DNA from: RGEC01 sp964475595 | GTDB lineage: Bacteria; Bacteroidota; Bacteroidia; NS11-12g; UBA955 | DNA: 64,000 bases | Direction of reading: 5' to 3' | Assembly: GCA_964475595.1 (NCBI GenBank) | Contig: CAYYXG010000004.1 | Location: 1 to 64,000, forward strand | Part shown: positions 17,255 through 25,223 of the stretch, piece after piece | Numbering within the stretch: position 1 is the first letter of the stretch | How the letters are laid out: the number at the start of each line of letters is the position of its first letter | Position numbers and translations under genes: made by a program | Notes under the pieces: generated by a model | What the model was told of the DNA's origin: nothing | What the model saw: only the letters and a program-made list of their open reading frames with translations | Database searches by the model: none

Positions 17255-19210
17255 ATGCGAAAAGTAATTTTGAGCTTTGTTTTGCTGTTGTCAGCAGGGC
17301 TGATAACCGCCCAGGACACCCTGCAGATTGATACGCTGATGTTGTTTGATGGCCGTACCTGGGGAAATATAAACCAGTCGGCGCGCATGCTTAACTTGGT
17401 AAATTCCAAGGATTTGCAGAAGGCCCCGGTTCACAGTGTAGAGGATTACCTGGATTATTTGCCCTGGCTGGATTTACGCAGCCGCGGGGGGCTTGGTGTT
17501 CAGGGAGATTTAAGCGTTCGCGGGGGTAATTATGAGCAAACCCTGATTATGCTGGATGGTGTGCCCATGTCTGATGCTCAGACGGGACACCATAACCTGA
17601 ATTTGCCCTCGCCGCAGGAATTATTTAGCGGGGCTGAAATCAGTGCCACCGGGGCTTCCCGGATTTATGGCCCCAAAGCCATGTCGGGAGTGGTTAATTT
17701 TACTACCCAGCTTCCCGATAGAAATGGGGCATTTGCCTCTGTATTTGGAGGTGAAAACGGATTTAATCGTCTTGCTGCCGGTGCTTCGGCATATCGCAAT
17801 GGTTGGGGTGTGGGTTTGTCTGGCCAAAGAATAGCGCATGACGGATATATTAAAAACACGGACATGGAACAAAACAACCTGTTCGGCCAGATTTACCGCA
17901 AGGACAAGGTGGGCAAAATATGGATGAATGCCGGAATTGGTAACAAGCGTTTTGGGGCACAGAATTTTTACAGCAGCCGATTTCCTTTGCAGCAGGAATA
18001 CACCCAAACTCGCATGATCAACGTGCATTGGGAATACCAGTGGGGAAAATGGCAATGGGTGGGCAATTCATACTATCGCTATAATCATGACCGGTTTGAG
18101 CTTTATAGGGAAGGCGATGGGTGGTTTGTCAAAACAGGCAGTCGCTATGTAATGGGGAAAGACACGGCGCCTTCATGGTACGCAGGCCACAACTACCACC
18201 AAAGCGTAAACCGCGGTGGCATGACCAATATCTCTAGGAAATTTGGAATTCACACAGTGGCGCTGGGCTTGGAATACCGCAGTGAATTTATACGCAGTAA
18301 CGTATTAGGCGAGCCGGGCGATACCCTCAGTATTCCTTTTGGTCCGGAGGGAGCGCGTTTCACCCGCAGTGCTCGCAGGGAGAACTGGAGCGGCTATCTT
18401 GAAGATAAAATTCAATGGAAAGACTGGGTGGTGTCCGGTGGAATTTTGTTTAATCATAATTCGGCTTTTGGAAATGGCATTTTCCCGGGTATTGAAATGG
18501 CAAAAAAGATGGGTAATTCAAAGGTGTTTGCCTCAGTCAACAAGTCATTTAGATTTCCAACCTTCACAGACCTCTATTATAATGTTGGAGGTGCCAAGGG
18601 CAGCAAACTGCTAAAGCAGGAAGAAGCCATCTGCTATGAGCTGGGAACACAGGTTCGATTTAAACAGCATCAGTTTAGGCTGGCGGCATTTAGCCGAGAT
18701 GGTCTCAATCTTATTGACTGGGTGCGTTTTGCCGGCAGCGCAGTTGATTCAGCGGCCAATTTAACTAAGGTGCTTTATTATGGTGTGGATGGATATTGGG
18801 AATATAAACCCCAAAAGCCCATAGCAAAGATTTTACAGCGCATTGCGGCGGGGTTTCTAATTATGGATGCCGACAAGAAAAGTGAGGGTTTTGAAAGCAA
18901 TTACGCACTGGATTTTATTGGCAGAAAATTCACCCTACAGGCCGATTGGAAGCTGCACAAGCGTGTAAACCTGACCACATTGGCATATTTGCAAAAAAGA
19001 ATGGGCGGGTACAAACCTCCCGGAAGCACAATGGAAACGGCTTATCCTTATGCCCTGGCCATGGATGTGCGGCTTACGGCCAACCTAAAAAAACTAAATT
19101 TATTTGCAGAGGCCACCAATGTCTTTGACAGCCCTATGATGGATTTGGGGAATGTGTTGTTGCCGGGCAGATGGGTTAAGGCGGGAATAACAGCACGTTT
19201 AGGTAGGTAG
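17255..19210 (+). CDS. TonB-dependent outer-membrane receptor (BtuB-like size)
   Basis: 651 aa. Signal peptide 'MRKVILSFVLLLSAGLITAQ'. The plug domain runs about 45-165 with 'VEDYLDYLPWLDLRSRG', 'GDLSVRGGNYEQTLIMLDG' and 'SRIYGPKAMSGVVNF'. A 22-strand barrel follows with alternating aromatic strands and ends in Arg rather than the usual Phe ('TARLGR'). There is no carboxypeptidase-like N-terminal extension, so this is a classical vitamin or siderophore-type receptor, not SusC. The ligand is unknown: no B12 riboswitch, Fur box or partner lipoprotein is visible. I start at ATG 17255; the longer open frame upstream includes the promoter and the katG terminator. Confidence 0.85.
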   Translation: MRKVILSFVLLLSAGLITAQDTLQIDTLMLFDGRTWGNINQSARMLNLVNSKDLQKAPVHSVEDYLDYLPWLDLRSRGGLGVQGDLSVRGGNYEQTLIMLDGVPMSDAQTGHHNLNLPSPQELFSGAEISATGASRIYGPKAMSGVVNFTTQLPDRNGAFASVFGGENGFNRLAAGASAYRNGWGVGLSGQRIAHDGYIKNTDMEQNNLFGQIYRKDKVGKIWMNAGIGNKRFGAQNFYSSRFPLQQEYTQTRMINVHWEYQWGKWQWVGNSYYRYNHDRFELYREGDGWFVKTGSRYVMGKDTAPSWYAGHNYHQSVNRGGMTNISRKFGIHTVALGLEYRSEFIRSNVLGEPGDTLSIPFGPEGARFTRSARRENWSGYLEDKIQWKDWVVSGGILFNHNSAFGNGIFPGIEMAKKMGNSKVFASVNKSFRFPTFTDLYYNVGGAKGSKLLKQEEAICYELGTQVRFKQHQFRLAAFSRDGLNLIDWVRFAGSAVDSAANLTKVLYYGVDGYWEYKPQKPIAKILQRIAAGFLIMDADKKSEGFESNYALDFIGRKFTLQADWKLHKRVNLTTLAYLQKRMGGYKPPGSTMETAYPYALAMDVRLTANLKKLNLFAEATNVFDSPMMDLGNVLLPGRWVKAGITARLGR

Positions 19211-19213
19211 TTC

Positions 19214-19261
19214 TTCGCGCGCACGCGCGCGAAACCTTGAAGGTCTTAGACCTTGAAGGTG
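19214..19261. repeat. Dispersed intergenic repeat, copy 1 (CG-alternating head plus ACCTTGAAGGT hairpin)
   Basis: A run of alternating purine/pyrimidine CGCGCGCACGCGCGCG is followed by two ACCTTGAAGGT units, each palindromic around a central G. A second copy at 29634-29692 has the same order and most of the same bases. It fills the gap between the TonB receptor and pyrF. Confidence 0.8.
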
Positions 19262-19299
19262 TATCCCCGTTGTTAAAAAATACTCCGTAACTTCGCAAC

Positions 19300-20112
19300 G
19301 TGACCCGCCAAGAACTGGTATACCAAATATTTTCTAAGCAAAGCTACCTCTGCACGGGGCTCGATACTGAAATGGCTAAACTACCTATGCATTTGCCCCA
19401 AAACGGCGATGCCATGGTAGAGTTTAACCGCCAGATTATACAATCAACCTTGCCTTTTAGTGTTTCTTATAAAATTAACACAGCATTTTACGAACAATAT
19501 GGCCCCAAAGGGTGGTCCTGGATGGAGGAAACCTTGCAGTATTTGCCCAAATCGGTTTTTCGTATCGCCGATGCGAAGCGCGGTGATATTGGAAACACCA
19601 GTACCATGTATGCCCGGGCATTTTTTGAAGCCATGGATTTTGATGCGGTTACAGTAGCTCCCTATATGGGGGAGGACAGTCTTAGGCCGTTCCTGGAGTT
19701 TAAAGATAAATGGATAATTTGCCTCGCATTGACAAGTAACCCGGGCCATGCAAATTTTCAATTGCACGAATACCAGGGACAAAAACTCTATGAGAGGGTA
19801 ATAGAAACGGTTTGTAAATGGGGCAATCCCGACAACCTGATGTTTGTGGTGGGTGCTACCCGCGCCGAGCACGTGGCCGCCATTCGTAAACAAATTCCTG
19901 AACATTTCCTTTTGGTGCCCGGTGTGGGTGCCCAAGGAGGCAGTCTGTCTGATATAAGCCATGCCGGACTTAACTCCGATGCTGGTTTACTTGTCAATAG
20001 TTCGCGTGGTATTTTGTATGCCTCTTCCGGCGAAGATTTTGCCGAAGCAGCCGCAAACGAAGCCCAAAAGCTGCAGATTGAAATGGCCATGCATTTATCA
20101 GCACTGAAATGA
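19300..20112 (+). CDS. pyrF: Orotidine 5'-phosphate decarboxylase (type 2, long form)
   Basis: 270 aa. It decarboxylates OMP to UMP, the last step of pyrimidine synthesis. 'CTGLDTEMAKLP' is at the N-terminus, the catalytic 'FRIADAKRGDIGNTS' is near residues 86-100 (the Asp-Lys pairs), and 'LVPGVGAQGG' is the phosphate-binding loop near 205. The length fits the actinobacterial/Bacteroidota long form rather than the 230-aa E. coli form. It uses a GTG start at 19300. A near-consensus -7 element (TAACTTCG, 19288-19295) lies just 4 bp upstream, so the mRNA may be leaderless. The next gene begins 1 bp after the stop. Confidence 0.92.
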   Translation: MTRQELVYQIFSKQSYLCTGLDTEMAKLPMHLPQNGDAMVEFNRQIIQSTLPFSVSYKINTAFYEQYGPKGWSWMEETLQYLPKSVFRIADAKRGDIGNTSTMYARAFFEAMDFDAVTVAPYMGEDSLRPFLEFKDKWIICLALTSNPGHANFQLHEYQGQKLYERVIETVCKWGNPDNLMFVVGATRAEHVAAIRKQIPEHFLLVPGVGAQGGSLSDISHAGLNSDAGLLVNSSRGILYASSGEDFAEAAANEAQKLQIEMAMHLSALK

Positions 20113-20113
20113 T

Positions 20114-21055
20114 ATGGAAAGCCGCATCACCAAACTGTTAGGCATTCAATATCCCATCATTCAGGGAGGAATGATATGGTGCAGTGGCTGGGAACTGGCA
20201 TCGGCGGTAAGCAATGCCGGCGGACTGGGCCTCATCGGCAGTGGAAGCATGTATCCGGAAGTATTGCGAAACCATATTCAGAAATGTAAACAAGCCACCC
20301 AAAAACCTTTTGGAGTGAATGTGCCATTGTTATATCCCAGCATTGAAGATCACATGAATATCATTGCCGAAGAAGGGGTTAAAATCGTATTTACCAGTGC
20401 CGGCAATCCTGTGACCTGGACCGCCTGGTTGAAAGAACAGGGTATTACGGTGGTTCATGTGGTTGCTAATACCAAATTTGCCAAAAAATGCGAATCAGCA
20501 GGGGTGGACGCCATAGTGGCGGAGGGTTTTGAAGCAGGTGGTCACAACGGCCGTGAGGAAACGACCACTATGTGCCTTATTCCCATGGTGCGCGAAGTAT
20601 GCAGTTTGCCGCTGATTGCCGCTGGCGGTATCAGCAGCGGTAAAGCCATGGCCGCGGCATTGTGTCTGGGCGCTGAAGGTGTGCAGGTAGGGAGCAGGTT
20701 TGCTGCCAGCAGAGAAAGTTCTGCCCATGATCATTTTAAACAAGCCATTGTGGATGCTGGCGACGGTGATACCCAGCTGACTTTGAAAGAACTTACCCCG
20801 GTTCGTTTGTTAAAAAACAAGTTTTACCGCGACGTGATGGAGGCATACAACAAAGATGCTACAATTGAGGATTTGACTTCATTGTTGGGCCGCGGAAGGG
20901 CAAAAAAAGGCATGTTTGAAGGCGATATGGATGAGGGAGAACTTGAGATTGGGCAGGTGAGTGCGCTAATTCATCATATTCCATCAGCAGCCGAAATCGT
21001 TGAACAAATGATGGCGGAATACAGACAAACCCGTTCGGACTTGCCGGCATTGTGA
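20114..21055 (+). CDS. Nitronate monooxygenase / FabK-like flavoprotein
   Basis: 313 aa FMN-dependent TIM barrel of the NMO/FabK/IMPDH-like superfamily: 'YPIIQGGMIWCSG' at the N-terminus, 'EGFEAGGHNGREETTTMCLI' (catalytic-His region 'GGHNG') near residues 138-157, then 'IAAGGISSG' and 'GAEGVQVGSRFAAS' phosphate-binding loops. Members either oxidise nitroalkanes or act as enoyl-ACP reductase II, and sequence alone does not decide. It sits 1 bp after pyrF and 24 bp before the Fe-S protein, inside an apparent five-gene transcription unit. Confidence 0.8.
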   Translation: MESRITKLLGIQYPIIQGGMIWCSGWELASAVSNAGGLGLIGSGSMYPEVLRNHIQKCKQATQKPFGVNVPLLYPSIEDHMNIIAEEGVKIVFTSAGNPVTWTAWLKEQGITVVHVVANTKFAKKCESAGVDAIVAEGFEAGGHNGREETTTMCLIPMVREVCSLPLIAAGGISSGKAMAAALCLGAEGVQVGSRFAASRESSAHDHFKQAIVDAGDGDTQLTLKELTPVRLLKNKFYRDVMEAYNKDATIEDLTSLLGRGRAKKGMFEGDMDEGELEIGQVSALIHHIPSAAEIVEQMMAEYRQTRSDLPAL

Positions 21056-21079
21056 CCCATTTTCGTTATTTTCGCACAC

Positions 21080-22375
21080 ATGCAGTGGATTTCACAAATC
21101 CTTTTTGCCCTGTGTCTAGGCACTGGCATCTGGTTTTTTGCAGGCAGGGTGCGGTTTATACGCCGCAATATCCTCACCGGTCGCGACATTGATCTTTCCG
21201 ACAACCCCGCAGCGCGATGGAAACAAATGCTTTGGGTTGCCATGGGTCAGAGCAAAATGACCAAAAGGCCTGTAGCTGCTGTTTTTCATCTGTTTGTTTA
21301 CCTGGGTTTTGTGCTCATCAACATAGAAGTTCTGGAGATTTTGTTGGATGGGTTGTTCGGCACACATCGGTTGTTTTCCTTTATGGGTGGACTTTACAAT
21401 GTTGCCATAGGTTTTTTTGAAATTCTTGCATTGCTGGTGATTATTGCCTGTGTGGTTTTCCTTGCCCGTAGGTTTGTTGTGAAAGTGCCCCGACTGAATG
21501 CCCCTGAACTGAAGGGTTGGCCGATAAAAGACGCAACCATTATCCTGATTGTAGAAATTATATTAATGGCAGCCCTACTAAAAATGAATGCTGCCGATCA
21601 GATTTTGCAATCGCGTGGAGCGGAACATTACGCAAACGCAGGCAGTTTTCCGGTGAGCCAGTTTTTGGTGCCCATGATGGATGGATTTAGCACCGATTTT
21701 TTAGTCTTTACAGAGCGTGCCGCTTGGTGGTTTCATTTTATAGGTATTTTGATCTTCTTAAATTATGTACCCTATTCCAAGCACTGGCACATTATTATGA
21801 GTTTTCCCAATGTGTATTACACTCCGTTGAAACCCAAAGGGGAATTCACAAACATGGAAAGTGTTACCACTGAAGTAAAATTAATGATGGACCCTTCAGC
21901 AACACCACCCGAAGGGTATCAGCCTCCGGCTGGTTTTGGTGCCCGTGATGTGCAGGATTTGACATGGAAAAACCTGATGGATGCATACACCTGCACAGAA
22001 TGTGGCCGCTGCAGCAGTGTGTGTCCGGCTAACATTACCGGCAAAAAGCTCAGCCCCCGAAAAATTATGATGGATACCCGCGACCGTCTCGAAGAGGTTG
22101 GAAGAAATCGCGATGCCGGAAAAACAGACGAAAAAGACCTGCATTCTTATATTTCATCCGAAGAATTGTGGGCATGTACAACCTGTAACGCATGTGCAGA
22201 GGCCTGTCCGGTCAATATCAATCCGGTAGATATTATTTTGCAGATGCGCCAATATCTGGTGATGGAAAAAAGTGCAGCCCCCTCAGAGCTCAATAACATG
22301 TTCACCAACCTGGAAAACAACGGCGCTCCCTGGCAAATGAGCCAGATGGACAAAGCGAACTGGACCCAATCCTAA
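21080..22375 (+). CDS. Membrane-anchored (Fe-S)-binding oxidoreductase subunit (HdrC/GlpC-type ferredoxin module)
   Basis: 431 aa. The N-terminal half has about five membrane helices (residues 1-240). The C-terminal half carries two 4Fe-4S motifs, 'CTECGRCSSVCPANITG' (near 302-318) and 'CTTCNACAEACPVNINP' (near 363-379). This is the electron-transfer membrane subunit that in Bacteroidota is normally followed by a second protein with cysteine-rich CCG domains. Here the next gene is an acyltransferase and no CCG protein is seen in the window, so the partner must lie elsewhere. Redox partner unknown. A near-consensus TATTTTCG element (21067-21074) lies just before the ATG. Confidence 0.8.
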   Translation: MQWISQILFALCLGTGIWFFAGRVRFIRRNILTGRDIDLSDNPAARWKQMLWVAMGQSKMTKRPVAAVFHLFVYLGFVLINIEVLEILLDGLFGTHRLFSFMGGLYNVAIGFFEILALLVIIACVVFLARRFVVKVPRLNAPELKGWPIKDATIILIVEIILMAALLKMNAADQILQSRGAEHYANAGSFPVSQFLVPMMDGFSTDFLVFTERAAWWFHFIGILIFLNYVPYSKHWHIIMSFPNVYYTPLKPKGEFTNMESVTTEVKLMMDPSATPPEGYQPPAGFGARDVQDLTWKNLMDAYTCTECGRCSSVCPANITGKKLSPRKIMMDTRDRLEEVGRNRDAGKTDEKDLHSYISSEELWACTTCNACAEACPVNINPVDIILQMRQYLVMEKSAAPSELNNMFTNLENNGAPWQMSQMDKANWTQS

Positions 22376-22959
22376 TGCAAATAGAGAACTATACCGCACA
22401 CCCTACAGCTATTGTTGATGACGGGTGCCAGATTGGCGAAGGAACCAAAATCTGGCATTTCTCACATATCATGCCGGGTTGTGTCATTGGAAAAAACTGT
22501 AATATTGGGCAAAATGTGGTAATTAGTCCTGAAGTGGTTTTGGGGAACAATGTAAAAATTCAGAATAATGTGAGCATTTATACCGGTGTAACCTGCGATG
22601 ATGATGTTTTTTTGGGTCCAAGCTGTGTATTTACCAATGTGGTTAATCCACGGAGTGCGGTAAACCGCCAGGGCAGTTATGCAAAAACCCATGTGGGAAA
22701 AGGAGCTAGTATCGGTGCAAACGCTACCATAGTTTGTGGCCACGATATTGGAAAATATGCATTTGTTGGTGCCGGATCAGTTGTTACCAAAAACATCCCC
22801 GATTATGCTTTGGTGGTGGGTAATCCGGCCAGACAAACCGGCTGGATGAGTGAATACGGTCATAAGTTAAAATTTGACACACAGGGAGTAGCTGTTTGTC
22901 CGGAGAGCGGGCAAATCTATCATTTACAAAACGGTAAGGTGGGCCGTGCGGATTTATGA
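22375..22959 (+). CDS. Left-handed beta-helix N-acyltransferase (WlbB/WbpD-like)
   Basis: 194 aa hexapeptide-repeat enzyme. 'HPTAIVDDGCQIGEGTKIWH' opens the helix. Repeats of the 'IGKNCNIGQNVVI' type continue to about residue 160. 'NPRSAV' and 'VGKGASIGANATIVCG' match the UDP-sugar 3-amino N-acetyltransferases (WlbB, WbpD) that make diacetylated amino-uronic acids for O-antigen or capsule. It overlaps the preceding stop (TAATG) and overlaps galE by 4 bp (ATGA), so translation is probably coupled. The partner dehydrogenase and aminotransferase (WbpA/B/E-like) are not in the window. Confidence 0.82.
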   Translation: MQIENYTAHPTAIVDDGCQIGEGTKIWHFSHIMPGCVIGKNCNIGQNVVISPEVVLGNNVKIQNNVSIYTGVTCDDDVFLGPSCVFTNVVNPRSAVNRQGSYAKTHVGKGASIGANATIVCGHDIGKYAFVGAGSVVTKNIPDYALVVGNPARQTGWMSEYGHKLKFDTQGVAVCPESGQIYHLQNGKVGRADL

Positions 22960-23960
22960 AGAATATACTGGTTACCGGAGGGTTGGGTTTTATTGGTTCA
23001 CATACGGTAGTTAGCCTGCACGAGGCCGGTTACAATCCCATTATCCTTGATAACCTTAGCAATACCCGCATTGATGTGCTGGATGGCCTTGAAAAACTAA
23101 TGGGTAAAAAACCCGTGTTTTTTCAGGGTGATGTAAACGATGCAGCGGTATATGATCAAATCGTGTCTCAAACCGGAATCATCCATGCTGTTATTCATTT
23201 TGCGGCGTTTAAGGCGGTGGGAGAAAGCGTGCAGCAGCCATTGAAATATTACCATAACAATGTTCAGGGGCTTATTACTCTGCTGCAGGCTATGGAAAAA
23301 CAAGGTGTTGCAAACATTGTTTTTAGCAGCAGCTGCACCGTTTATGGCGAACCTGACCAGGTTCCGGTGAGCGAAGTAGCCCCCATAAAACCGGCAGCTT
23401 CACCTTATGGCGCTACCAAGCAGATGGGAGAAGCTATACTGCATGATTGCGAATGGCTTCAAACCCAGTGCCTGCGCTATTTTAATCCCATTGGGGCCCA
23501 CCCCAGCGGGCTGATTGGCGAATTGCCTTTGGGCGTTCCCAGCAATCTCATTCCGTACCTGACCCAATCGGTGGCCGGATTGCGCCCACCACTTACTGTG
23601 CATGGTGGTGATTACCCAACACCTGATGGCACTTGCATTCGCGACTATATCCATGTTTGTGATTTGGCCGAAGCCCATGTGGCTTCTCTGAACCGCCTGC
23701 TGGAAGATAAGCAACAATCGCATTTTGAGGTGTTTAACATTGGAACCGGACAAGGATATTCGGTGCTAGAGGTATTGAAGGGTTTTGAAGCTGCAACCGG
23801 CGAGAAACCCGCCTATCATATTGGCCCCCGCCGTTCCGGTGATGTAGTGGCCGTTTGGGCCAATGCAAGTAAAGCATCGTCTGTGCTGGGTTGGCAGGCC
23901 CGCAGAAACCTCGGCGAAATGCTGCGCGACGCCTGGAACTGGCAATGTAAGCAGACCTAA
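22956..23960 (+). CDS. galE: UDP-glucose 4-epimerase
   Basis: 334 aa extended short-chain dehydrogenase that interconverts UDP-glucose and UDP-galactose. NAD loop 'TGGLGFIGSH' at 7-16, 'ILDNLSNTR' binding the adenosine ribose, catalytic 'FSSSCTVYGEP' and 'SPYGATKQMGE' (Tyr-x3-Lys), and 'DGTCIRDYIHVCDLA' typical of GalE. It is last in the pyrF-to-galE run, overlapping the acyltransferase by ATGA. With that gene it points to surface polysaccharide synthesis. No terminator hairpin was recognised after the stop. Confidence 0.93.
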   Translation: MKNILVTGGLGFIGSHTVVSLHEAGYNPIILDNLSNTRIDVLDGLEKLMGKKPVFFQGDVNDAAVYDQIVSQTGIIHAVIHFAAFKAVGESVQQPLKYYHNNVQGLITLLQAMEKQGVANIVFSSSCTVYGEPDQVPVSEVAPIKPAASPYGATKQMGEAILHDCEWLQTQCLRYFNPIGAHPSGLIGELPLGVPSNLIPYLTQSVAGLRPPLTVHGGDYPTPDGTCIRDYIHVCDLAEAHVASLNRLLEDKQQSHFEVFNIGTGQGYSVLEVLKGFEAATGEKPAYHIGPRRSGDVVAVWANASKASSVLGWQARRNLGEMLRDAWNWQCKQT

Positions 23961-24012
23961 TCCGTCCATTTTATTGGAATTCTGTATGCCCTACTGTTTG
24001 GGTTTACCCACA

Positions 24013-24140
24013 CTATCCACATTTAGACTCTTTTTATAAGTGTTAAAAAACCCTTACTATCAATGATTCTGGGTATTTTAAGGGGCTGACACCCACTAAA
24101 AAATGTGAATTAAAAAACTTTTTCCACACTTTTATCAACA
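24013..24140 (+). other. Three DnaA-box-like 9-mers in an AT-rich gap
   Basis: CTATCCACA (24013-24021), TTTTCCACA (24120-24128) and TTATCAACA (24132-24140) each differ by one base from TTATCCACA, all on the same strand. No dnaA, no AT-rich 13-mers and no strand switch are seen here, so this is a weak observation. Confidence 0.2.
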
Positions 24141-24146
24141 AAAAAC

Positions 24147-24160
24147 ATACCGGTTGGTAT
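24147..24160. promoter_or_regulatory. Palindromic operator ATACC-GGTT-GGTAT upstream of the TetR gene
   Basis: Perfect 5-bp arms that overlap the start of the -7 element TATATTTG at 24158, exactly where a repressor would block RNA polymerase. Probably the TetR protein's own site (inference). Confidence 0.55.
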
Positions 24161-24165
24161 ATTTG
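24158..24165 (+). promoter_or_regulatory. -7 promoter element (TATATTTG) of the TetR gene
   Basis: Exact TAnnTTTG match ending 9 bp before ATG 24175; the leader would be only a few nucleotides. Confidence 0.5.
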
Positions 24166-24174
24166 CAGCCCCGT

Positions 24175-24816
24175 ATGACAAAAATCACCAGAGAAAAGAT
24201 CTTACATCGTTGTTTCGAAGCCATTTGTGAAGGTGGATTTGCCAACTTGCGAACAGACAAGGAAATCAAGCGTTTGAGGATTACCAAAGGCGCCTTTTAC
24301 CATTATTTCCCCGGTAAACTGGATTTAGGATATGCTGTTATCGATGAAATTCTGATGCCTATGTACACAGAGCGCTGGGCCACGCTGGAAGAAAAAACCA
24401 GGGGTGTTGCCGTTGCCTTGAATGATATCATTGAGAATATCAAAGTAAGCAGCACAGAAATTTCTGTTAAGCGTGGCGATGTGCTTGCCAATCTCATGGT
24501 GGAAATGAGCAATGAAGATGAAGGTTTTCGTCTGAAACTGGAAGAAGTGCTGGAATCTCAGGTAAAATTAATTCAAAGGGCCATTTTAAACGGCAAAGCA
24601 GCAGGCGAAATGAAGCCTCAGATAGACGCACGCAGTATGGCATATAGCCTTATCGGTCAGCTTCAGGGTTGCTACGCTGTTGCAAAAACACGCAATAGCC
24701 GCGATGTTTTCACCTTAATGATGAATGCTTTGCAACGACAGTTAAAAGAAGTGTTGTTTGTGTCTGCCGGGACAGAACCCACATCAGGAACAGGTTTCCA
24801 GCGCATGACCGCTTAA
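24175..24816 (+). CDS. TetR/AcrR-family transcriptional regulator
   Basis: 213 aa. N-terminal helix-turn-helix: 'TREKILHRCFEAICEGGFAN' then 'RTDKEIKRLRITKGAFYHYFPGKLDLGYAV' in parts. 'ITKGAFYHYFPGKLDL' is the TetR recognition helix and following signature. The remaining 150 residues are the ligand-binding helical domain. I start at ATG 24175 ('MTKITREK') because an upstream in-frame GTG falls inside the operator and promoter. The ligand is unknown. The adjacent gene on the far side (24950-25105) is a tiny membrane protein on the other strand, and no efflux pump neighbours it. Confidence 0.85.
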   Translation: MTKITREKILHRCFEAICEGGFANLRTDKEIKRLRITKGAFYHYFPGKLDLGYAVIDEILMPMYTERWATLEEKTRGVAVALNDIIENIKVSSTEISVKRGDVLANLMVEMSNEDEGFRLKLEEVLESQVKLIQRAILNGKAAGEMKPQIDARSMAYSLIGQLQGCYAVAKTRNSRDVFTLMMNALQRQLKEVLFVSAGTEPTSGTGFQRMTA

Positions 24817-24949
24817 GCTGTTTGCCTATACAACGCCTTTAAAAGTAAACCGAAAGGTTTCATGAGGCATCAATTCAAATAAACAAGAAGATGACAATTC
24901 AGCGAAACGCTGATGGATTAAATCATTGTGACGAAAAAGGCAGGGGTTA

Positions 24950-25105
24950 TTACACCCAATCCATGGCCATTACCAGACCACCAAAGAAAGTGGGCAGTCC
25001 CAGCCAGAATCCCTGAGGCAGGAAAATGGTTAGCAGAATTAGTGCTATTGCCGAAATGGCGGTGATGGTCCAATATAAACCGGTGTTGCGCTTAGTATCT
25101 GTCAT
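24950..25105 (-). CDS. Small membrane protein, 51 aa, unknown function
   Basis: It reads 'MTDTKRNTGLYWTITAISAI' and continues through a hydrophobic stretch (about residues 12-30) to a second one ending 'GGLVMAMDWV'. That gives two membrane helices joined by a Pro/Gly turn ('FLPQGFWLGLP'). It is too short for usual gene calling, but it has the best promoter in the region directly upstream: TTTG, exactly 20 nt, TAATTTTG, with the ATG 7 bp later. I do not recognise the family. It could be a small stress-related or accessory membrane peptide. It is the only gene in the 408-bp gap between the TetR and DapB-like genes, and 24817-24949 shows nothing else. Confidence 0.65.
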   Translation of the reverse strand: MTDTKRNTGLYWTITAISAIALILLTIFLPQGFWLGLPTFFGGLVMAMDWV

Positions 25106-25112
25106 GGCAAGG

Positions 25113-25144
25113 CAAAATTAGCATAATTTATGGTTGTTGTCAAA
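25113..25144 (-). promoter_or_regulatory. Full consensus promoter of the 51-aa membrane protein
   Basis: On the minus strand, TTTG (25141-25144), 20-nt spacer, TAATTTTG (25113-25120). Both boxes match the Bacteroidota sigma-A consensus exactly. Confidence 0.7.
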
Positions 25145-25223
25145 ATAAAAAAGGCATTTATCAAGTATTTCCTCACAGTGGTATATAATTTGCTGCCAAT
25201 ATTGTAGATTATATTATTTTTTT

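Noticed and set aside
24013..24140. Possible oriC from DnaA-box-like 9-mers
   Set aside because: None of the three boxes is perfect, there is no dnaA or strand switch here, and one base off a 9-mer is expected often in AT-rich DNA. Kept only as a low-confidence feature.
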